Origin: Chlorops oryzae
Taxonomy: Eukaryota; Arthropoda; Insecta; Diptera; Chloropidae
Assembly: GCA_020466095.1 (NCBI GenBank)
Contig: CM035807.1
Coordinates: forward strand, 100,687,436-100,751,435
Length of the DNA: 64,000 nt
Direction of reading: 5' to 3'
A program made the translations under genes and the position numbers. Below the pieces are notes generated by a model. The model worked only from the letters and a program-made list of their open reading frames with translations, was not told the origin of the DNA and searched no databases. Shown one piece after another: positions 50,601-60,752 of this stretch (its first letter is position 1; each line of letters starts with the position of its first letter).

Positions 50601-53600
50601 ACAACACTTCTTTTGCCTTGTCTTTTCAGCAATCACTCCTAGCCGGACGCATTCCAGTCGCCTCAATGACAGGTCCAATTAAACGCGGCCTTCTATGGCA
50701 ACAACGTGATCGTCTGTTTTCTCGATGGAAGGAAAGGTAAAATTTTTAAATATCGTAAAGCATGTCAATTAAGGCTTTTAACAATGCTGTTCATAGATTC
50801 TTAAATAACTATCTGAGTAGGTACCTATTATACGAAATCTCTTTATATATTGATCAGTACCTGAAAGACAACGTTTTGGATCCATGGCAAATACACTTTT
50901 AATATTTTCAGTTTAATATTTATTAGGTTTAAAGCACCAACAATATGACCCCGGCTGTGAATATTTATAGATCAAAGAAAAATAATAAATACATACATAC
51001 ATATATAATAATTCAGAGCAAGCCATAATAAATACTTTGAGTTGCATTTTAAGACGGAAATTGTTGCTATTCTTTCTATCTTTCTATCTCTCTCTCTCTA
51101 TCCCTCTCTACTCTCTCTCTCTCTATCTCCTCTCATCTCTCTTCTCTCTCCTCATCTTTCTCTCTTCTCTTTTCTCTCCTTTCTCTCCTCTCTCTCTCTC
51201 TCTCTCACCTCTCTCTTCTCTCTACTCTTCTCCTCTCTCTCTCTCTCTCCTCTTCTCTCTCTCTCTCTCTCTCTCCTCTCTCCTCTCTATCTCTCTCTCT
51301 ACTCCTCTCTTCTCCTCTCTCTTCTCTCTTCTCCTACTCCTCCTTTCTCTCCCTCTCTCCCTCTCTCCTCTTCTCTCCTCTCTCTCTCTTCTCTCTCTCC
51401 TCTCTCCTCTCTCTCTCCTCTCTCTCCTCTCTCTCTCTCTCTTCTCTCCTCTCTCTCTCTCTCTCTCCTCTTTCTCTCTCCTCTCTTTCCCTCTCTCCTC
51501 TCTCTCTCTCTTTCCTCTTCTCTCTTCTCTCTTTCTCTCTTCTCTCTCTTCTCTCTTTTCTTCTCTCTCTCTCTTTCTCTCTCTCTCTTTCTCTCTATCT
51601 CTCTTCTCTCTATCTCTCTTCTCTCTCTCTCTTCTCTCTATCTCTCTTTCTCTCTATCTCTCTTTCTCTCTATCTCTCTTTCTCTCTATCTCTCTTTCTC
51701 TCTATCTCTCTTCTCTCTCTCTTTCTCTCTTCTCTCTCTATCTCTCTTCTTCTCTCTCTCTTCTCTCTCTTTCTCTCTCTTTATCTCTCTAACTACTCCC
51801 TGACTAAATTGTACCAATACCCAGTATTTTTTCAGTCAATATACGGGACACCTACGGGACCGAAAAATGTGTCCGCTTAAGAAGAAACCAGTTTAGAAGC
51901 AGGAATACTAGAACATGGCCAAAAAGTGTCCGTTTAGGAGGTGTCGGCTATATCATTCTCATTGATCACCTTTCGACCTAGAGCTGATTCTTCTAGATGG
52001 TATATTGTGAACATTCAATAATCACCACAAAAAAGTAATTCAATAGTACTGCCTTGGAGCAAATTTACCTCTATTTCAATGGGAGAACTCAACAGCGAAA
52101 AAAGCCTTCAATTTAAATTTGTTTAGCACTTCAATTTTTTTAAGAATATTGTTTTCGCAAAAATATTTTTCAACTGCACACTCACGACCGCAAAGGCATG
52201 TCCAACAGCTGCTTTTATAGTTTGTGGTTTTTCCAGCCATATGCATTTAACATCCATCACACATGTGGCTTGCATAATTTTTCAGTGCCAAAAACAAAAT
52301 CTATAAAATAATTTAATGCGACGAAAAAAACTATAAAAGTTAAAAATTTCGGTCCGGAATTTTTTGAATTTTTTTTATACTTTTAATGTCTTGAATTCCG
52401 CACTGTACTGCGTTTTTATAAATACAGACTGAGGTTCCTTTGAACACCCATCATGTTATCCTCGAGAAAGATTACTTGGAGTGCTTTCAAAATGATTTTA
52501 GTTTTTTGTAATGCCGTGGGTTTCCAAAATTCAAAGTTTTTAGCAGTGGTGGATTCACCTTATAGGCGACATAGGCAGCTGCCTAGGGCGGCAAGTTTTC
52601 AGGGGCGAAAATTCTGACTGTCAATGCCTCAATTACAGAAAAGGCTAAATTAAGGCTGCTGTCTGTGGCGGAAAAATCTCAACTACCTAGGGCGGCAAAT
52701 TGTCTTAATCCGCCACTGGTTTTTAGATCAAAAAACCTCTAATGGCAATTTTATTAAATTTATTTGAAACAAATTGGGATCTAGGCTCTATTGAAACAAA
52801 ATTCGCAAAACAAAATTTGGGTACGCAGGCCTACAAAAAAAGTATCAGAGTTAGGGTTCTCACTATGCTTTCCATGCGCTTTCGGGGTCGATAAATCCGA
52901 GTTTGAGGTCCCTATAGTCCCATCAATCCCAGATCTTAATAAAAAAATAAAAAATAAAATCCCAGATAATAATATATAATAATATTTAACCAAAAAAAGC
53001 ACCATCGAGCGAGCCTCTTTGGGAACTGCATGAAATCGTTACCCCTACCTGAGAGCTCGCAATGTTTTGGCAATTGCAAGTTGCATATTCAATACGTTTG
53101 AGCAACGCTTTCTTGCAGCCATTTAGCATTTCAGACAAATTGTGGAAGTAACAAGTGCAATATACTTTTAGTGCAATAAAATGTGTGATAAGTATTTATC
53201 CCCAGAATTCTTTCTTTAAAATAATCAATTTCCAGCAACAGCATTTCCAATAAGTAAAAAAAAAAAAAACAAATTCAAAAGTTTGAATTTTTTATAGCTT
53301 TTTTCTTTTAGAGAACGTTCACTGAATTTATTTATAATTTGATTTCTGTTTCAGATACTTTGTGCTGACACGTGACTATCTGCATTGCTTTAAACGCGCT
53401 TCTGGCTCGGCAAACGAACGTGCCTCGGATATGGGACAATTTATATTTAAGGTTAGTTATACATATGACGCTAAAGCATTTCAAAATGGGCATGACGTTT
53501 TTATTATGAATTCTGCTTTATTTGCGTTTCAAAGTCACTCTTTTATGGACGGGGCTAATAATATTATCTCTGGCGTGTGAATCAATCTGTCTATAACAAA

Positions 53601-56600
53601 AAAAAAAACCTACTTTATTTTGCTTCCTCAAACGTTTTATCTCAAAATATTTGTTCGGCGGCCCGATTTATGTCATACTGAGATGTTTTGTTTCCATAAC
53701 ACGCTGACGGCTTACGCTTTTAAGCTCGGGCTTCAAAGCTAAGTTGTAAACCGAACAAAGGCGCTGTTGGCACCAAAACCGGCGCTTTTTACTCATATTC
53801 TGACTAAATTCTGACTAAGCTCAACCTTTTCATAAACCGATTGAACAAATGGATTTGCTTTGGAGTTTTAGAGTCTAGTTTGGAGTCTAGATAGTATCTT
53901 TTAGGGAAGATTATCCATTAGATTTGATATTTTGAAATTTCAATATTGCTGAGTTGCGTGACTTTTTGAACGACCTTTGTTGGCACAGTGGGAAGTAGGG
54001 ATGGGCGATATTGGCAAAAGTATCGCCTTCGATAATATCGACTGTAAGGAGTATCGATCGATACGTATCGCATTAATATATCGATATATCGAGCATTTTT
54101 TATTTTATATACTTTTGGTAACAACCCAGTTTTTGTCAGTTTATGTATACAAACTACCCGTCTCATGTATTAAGACTTTAAAGAGCTTGAAGACATATTT
54201 TTAAATAGAATTTTGTCTAATTTTGTTTAGAGTCCATTAGAAATTTATGTTTTACAAGGAAATGGGTGTAAAATGAGGTAAATTGTAATAATTATTTTTA
54301 TCAGTCAAGTTTTAATTTTATTGTCATTTATCTCAAAAGTCGCGGTATCTATAGCTTGGGTACAGTTCGTCCAAATTCTGTTACGAAAATGAAGCTGTCA
54401 TCTGATGCCACATTGTCTCTTTTCGGTATAAATAAACTTACGTACAAAAGAGACATCTTTTAATGTCCATTAGGCATCAGCGATCTCTTTTACCCCCTAT
54501 GTTTTTTAATACCAAACCAAATTGGGGTGATCGTATTTCGATAATGGAGTTTAAGTATCGATTTCCGATATTTTAAAATGAAAAATATCACTCACAAATT
54601 CCGTATCGATGTTTAAAAAATATCGATATTTTTATCCCAACCCTAGTGGGAAGAAGTATTGTCTGAGATCAGATTGCAGGTGTTTCAAGCGTAGGCCGAC
54701 GAAGGTAAAAAGAAAAAACAATTTTCAAATTTTCAAAAACAAATAAATTTTACGATGCATATCAAGGAAAGCGGGTTAAAAAAAAATTGTGTGATAAAGT
54801 TTTTTTTTTTTTTGTTTTTTGCTTGAAGACTGTGGTCCATAAAAATTTAATTATGTTAATTTATTTTTAATATCTGTATCTAATGAATAAAATCAAATCG
54901 AATTTCGTTTCACCACCGATTTCGTTAATCGCAACAAAATATTAAGAAATCAAATGATGTGATTTCAACCTACGATTTGCTAAGGTAAAATCTTATCTCA
55001 ATGAACGAAGCGGAAAGCGGAAGCGACACCTCGAAACACGGACCAATTTCATCAACGGATCACCGCATCACCACAGTGCAATACAGAGTCAAACGAGTCA
55101 TACCGAAAAACGCGACTATGAATGGGCACGTCTATTCTTATGAAATCAAAAGGAGAAAAATGTTTTGATAACTGATTCCGGATGGTCCTATTTTTTTTTC
55201 CTTAGATTTAGTTTCGTGTGTAAACAAGACTCATATAACGTTGTTTGGTTTGCTTCCAATTTTATGATTGATTGAAAATCTCGCAAAACATTCTCGTTAG
55301 TTTTGGAATTTTTTCTCGAATTTCGAAACAAAAACATTTTTTTTAGTTCTTTTTGACTTACCATTTGATGTTCCGACGTTCCGATTTTAGCTTTTTTATA
55401 TCTCTTTCGGTGCTGCTGAAATCCATTCGGAATTGCTAATCACAACCACTCTTTTTTTGTTTTGTGTGTGTTCTTTTTGCCCTTGTCTTCTGCCACAAAG
55501 TTCCGATAGCTATCAATTTTTGGGTTAGTTTTTTTTTTTTTTTTTTGGAATAAAAACTCGCAAGCACACACCCGTTCATCGACGCTGCTATTGAAAATAA
55601 CGAATTCGAAAAACAAAACGAATCATTTGAATGCCATGGATAGCAGGTTTTTGCACGCAAATCTATTTATCAATGAATGCAAATTTTTTTCACCATCGGC
55701 AGACTTTGTTCATCGCGCTGAAATTAAGAAAAAAGAAAAAAAAAAGCTTTTTTAGGAATTTCAAATTGCTTTAAGGTTTAATATTATCAAGCATATTTTT
55801 CTGTTATTCCTTCAAATTCTTGTAAATAGCTGTTTTCGAATATCGAACTACAATTTATTGTATTTTAAATAAAGCACTGTCTGGGTGTTTTAAAATAATT
55901 TTTAATATTTTTTTAAAAACTTGAATGCTGAAAACCAAAACTGGATTTTTATTTAAAAATTTTTTTAAAATACGTTTGGTAATATTGGTCCCAAGTGAGA
56001 GTATGTATTTTTAAAAATAAATTAATTCATATTAAATAATGAAGAAAAATGTTGCGAATCCGGCGATAAAATATTGAACAAGTTTTTGAGATATCATAAA
56101 TAATAACAACAACAAAAAACACTATACAATGTTATTATCTTCAATCGTCATCATTATGATGACCATCATTATCACGATGTATGATCCATGATCGACAATA
56201 AAAACATTATCATGGGGACCATTCTCATAACCATCTTAAAAATAATCCCTCTTGTCATCATCATCATCATCATTATCATAATCGTCACATAATTTTGATC
56301 ATCACTACCATCATCATCAAAATTCTCATCAACAACAGTATCATCATCATCATAATCGTTATGATCACCATAGTCATTATTATCAACATAATCATTATTT
56401 CCATCATAAATATCATCTTCATCAATAACATCATCATTATTATTATCATCGTTCTTGTCATCGTCATCATCATCAACATCAAAATCATCATCAAAATTAT
56501 CATCACCATTATCATCATCACCACTATCCTCATCATTTTTATCATCATAATCATCATCATCAAAATTCATCATTCATCATCATATTATGATCATCATATC

Positions 56601-59600
56601 ATTTTATCACATTCATATCATCATATTCATCTCATCAATCAATCATCATCATATCATCATCATCCATCTCATCATATCAATGTGATTATTCATCATCATT
56701 CATCATCATTTCATCATCTCATATCATCATCCATCTTTCATCATCATTGTGATTATTATCATCATCATCATATCATCATCATCATCATCATCATCATCCA
56801 CCATAATCATTTTCATCATCATCATCACATATATCACCATCATCTTCATCATCATTGTGTTATTATCATCATCATTATAATCATCATGATTATTATAAAA
56901 ATCATGCTTAATTTTTACTCATATTTATGGCACGTTTCGTATTTTTTCATCCCTGTAAGATTAGGAAGGCTTGGGTCGAATAAAAACCTTTCAGGCTCAT
57001 AATCGTTAACCCTTTCACTCTGACACAATGAGAAGAATTTAGCACATGAGTCCATTTTAGCTTTATAATCTTTCTCCATGGCCCTTCAGTCTTAATAATC
57101 TCAGACCGCAAACTGTAACGTCAGCATCCGGAAGGTTAACGACCAGTCGGTAATTTGACTTTAATTATAACTAATTTTGTTACTGTATGGTCATAAAGTC
57201 CATTTCGAAAGTCATAAATAAAATAACAAAGAAAATCTGTGTTGGCACTTTTGTATGTTGGACCGAAAATATTCACGCTTACCAAATCGAAATAAGTTAA
57301 GCTTTCAGTAAGTACGAACATACATACACACATGCACATATACATACATAGATTATAACGCATCCGAAGTGTCGTCAGGAGGTGTACAAAATTGACCATT
57401 AAATGGACAAAGTTTTAAAAAAAAAAAAAAAAAAGTAGCTTTAAAAGTCATTAAGATAATATCGCAAGTTTCTCTTTACAAAACTTTAGCTTGCTCCACT
57501 GACCTCCAAAGGTTCTATGCACTCACTAAAAATAATCTCTACTAAGAGACAAAAAGTCTTCTGGCAGTTCAAAAAAAATGCGGCATAGTTTTCGCATAAT
57601 TTAAAAAAAATACCTTTGCTGGAGGGGATCGGTCAAAATTGAAACAAAACTTTAAAAATTTAATGTCTTAATATTTCATTATCAGTCCACACCGATTTCT
57701 ATAATAGACCTATCAAAATCCCATTATCTCGGCTCCGTTGTGTGTCTACTAGAGCGAAATATTCGTTGGTTTTTTGTTTTCTTGGACATCGTTTTTTCTT
57801 CAATTGCTGTTATGCTGTGTTTTATGTGTTATCTATGTCTTCTGTGTTATGTATCGCTTTATTAGCAAATGTCAGTCATTTAAGAGGAAACCTACACATT
57901 CGGATTGTGCTGAAGTTGGACGTGTCAATGACTTGATACTTGTTTCTATGAGAATTTCAGCAATTTAGTTAAGAAGCAATTAGCCGAGTTGTTAGCATGT
58001 GAACTTTTGCCTCATTGTTAGCTTAAATTACGAACTTTTTTGGCGGTAATATAACCTAATGCAGAGCGAAAGAAAAGTTTCTTTTCCGAGAACTCGTTAC
58101 CTACCTCTAGAAGGAAAATCTTAAAGTTCCACTTTAACCTTAGAGGCTTTAAAGCTTTCACCAAGAAAGTTAAAGTTTTCTTTGAAAGAAATCCCGAAAA
58201 TCTTTTTTTTTCTGATTGTCTAAGAATTACTAATTGTAATGATTTAATTAATATGGAGAATTATGAACAAAAAAGCTGGAATATTGATATTTGAAATCCC
58301 GAATAGTTGAACTCATCATCAAAAAATTCATCTGAAACTGTTCTTGCTCATCTTTGGCATATCATTACCGAAATGAGTACCCTCAAACGATCTGAAATAT
58401 TTGCTAAATGAGTTGTCACAGTGGAATGAACTGAAATAAGATAAATGAAAAATAATCGCGTTTTTTTTTTGTATCTCCTCGAACCCATCTCAATTTACTC
58501 ATCACCCTTGTTTATTTAGTTTTTGTTTTTTTTTTTTGTGTGGTTTCTTCGTCAGATCTCTACAAAGAGAAACTTAAAAATGCGCAATCTCTCAGATCAC
58601 TTTGCTCGCGATGACTCAAACACTTGAAAATCTTCCCAAACATGAATCATTTCGTTCGACTCCCAGTTCCTAGGTACATACATATGTTGTGGTTTCAATT
58701 GTAACTCTCAGCTAATATATTCATTGAATATAAAAACTTGCTCTGTTGAGAAATAAGTTTTGCAATTACGTAATTACATTAATTACAATTCAAACCGTAG
58801 CAATTGATCTACTTAAATTCAGTGGAATAAAACCTCTTGAGGCCATTAAATCAGCTACTAATGCTGTGAGTAAATTTTTTTGCATTCCCGCGTGGGAAAT
58901 TATTCATTAAGATAACGGGGGCAATCATCGAAATGGGCTACAATCGAGAGCAATCAATCAGTTTAGCAAATTCATTAATATTCTGTTAATTAACTTGACT
59001 GAAAAGCTGTAATAAAATGTCGTTAATGACATGGTAAATCGATTTTTGGATGATAACACTTCTTCTGTGTGGAGATGAGCTGTTTTGGTTAGAAGTTTTT
59101 GGAGTGTTTCTCTCTTGATGAATGAAATCATTTCGATTGAATTTTTGTACCCAATTTCACATAGAATTTGGTGGATGTCTTCACACATTATATCTACAAT
59201 ATTTGAAGATGAAGACATCAATGGTTCTAAGTAGATTTCTAATGAGTATGGAGAGACGATCCGATCAATTAATTAGTCTGAAGTCTATCATGAAATCAGA
59301 AATTCCATATCCATTCATGTGGGTATTTCCATTCGGACGTGACGGTCTATTCAAACTCACAAGAAGAGTACATGGATAGGATATTTCCCTGTAGAAGATT
59401 GGGGTAAATTGGGGCAGTACTAGTACTCTTACTGCTTACTTACTGTACGAGTACTCTTAGACCATACCCTGGAGTACTCCAATCTTCTACAGGGTTTATA
59501 TCTTCTTTTTATATATTAAAGAGCGAATTCCATTAAGGCTTAAAGGAACCTTCAGGACGTAAGAAAATTTAGAATTTCTCTCAACTAGGTTTGCCAGACC

Positions 59601-60698
59601 TGAAGCAATGAAAAATGATGTTTGGGTTGAAAATTTACAGCCCAAATCTGAATATTCCCGGGGAATTTACTTTTCTCGAGAGTAAAATTCTTCTTTTTTA
59701 AATACTTTTCCTTACCCTATCGCCCAATTTTTTGGCAAAGACTTAAATTTAAAACTCAACTTTAAGCGATTTAACTCGAAAATCTAGTGTGTTTGTTGTA
59801 TTTTATGCCGAGATTTAACTAAATCGAGGCTAAGCCTCTGTCAACAAATTGGGCATATTAATTTGAAAAAGGAGAATTTTAATCTCGAGAAGAGTAAATT
59901 CGCCGGGAATATTCAGAATCAGGCTGTTAGGATGACCTCAGCTGGGTTTATAATAGTGGACCCACCGATGGACTGAAGTATCGTGATAGGTTAGGTTAGG
60001 TTACTTGGGCTGTCATAAGACTGACACTCTGACCTGAGGTCCGTTGTGATCCTCATAGAGGTGAACAATTCCTATCTCTAGAACCATTTTGAGCTAGCTA
60101 TAATGTATCGTATGCTCCGGCCTTAAATTAGAATAGGATTTGTCAATTTTTAGCCTTTTGATGATTTTAATTGAAACGAATATATTTTTATAAAACATAA
60201 TTTGTTTGTGGACCCTTTGCCTCTTCGAACGGGGCTTTAGCTGTTAGATTTCCTTGCTTAGGTGTTCACTTGCTCACATCCAAAACTGTAATCAACCGCA
60301 AGTCTTTAATGTCACTATGCCTCAACCATCCAACCATCCATCCATTCAACCTCAACTATCTATTCTGCAGAGGGCAGAAGGAGAGAAATCCGATTACATA
60401 AGCCAACGTCAAGGTAACGGGTTTCTTCTCTTGATTTATTGTATTCGAAGCGGAAAGAATGAGAGGGGGAAAAAGTCAATGGGGCATATTTTATGCTGAT
60501 TCTTTAACGCTTCGGCAAAAAGACACAACGACGCCAATAATGCAAATAAATAAAGAAACGCAAATGATCGCGATGAATGCTGCAGCTCATGACTCAACTT
60601 TATGCTGGATCACGTTTGGGCCAGCTCATTTTCCAACCGCAACAATAAAAAAAAAAATAAAATAAAATAAAATAAAACAGGTCAAAATAATTTAATTT

Positions 60699-60752
<54 letters not shown>

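Larger units (their letters stand above)
27717..50629 (+). other. Intron 2 (22.9 kb)
   Basis: The donor is GTAGGC and the acceptor is TCTTTTCAG at 50629. Apart from the listed repeats between 34.5 and 44.5 kb, the stretches 27717-34500, 36620-39720, 40400-43950 and 44500-50600 show only short random open frames, homopolymer A/T runs and small ATGT or CATT microsatellites. Intronic enhancers are plausible in an intron this long, but none can be identified from sequence alone. Confidence 0.7.
50737..53354 (+). other. Intron 3 (2.6 kb)
   Basis: It interrupts Arg216 inside the PH domain. It contains the CT-rich tract (51070-51793) and a hAT-type MITE (52544-52718). Nothing else is recognisable. 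Confidence 0.9.

Noticed and set aside
51037..51803. Two overlapping Leu/Ser-rich open frames of 251 and 253 residues
   Set aside because: They are translations of a CT microsatellite in an intron. Stop codons cannot occur in pure CT sequence, so the length means nothing.
56172..57002. Asp/Met-rich and Ile/His-rich open frames of 92-235 residues on both strands
   Set aside because: They follow from the ATC/CAT triplet repeat. No complex sequence, splice context or conserved motif.
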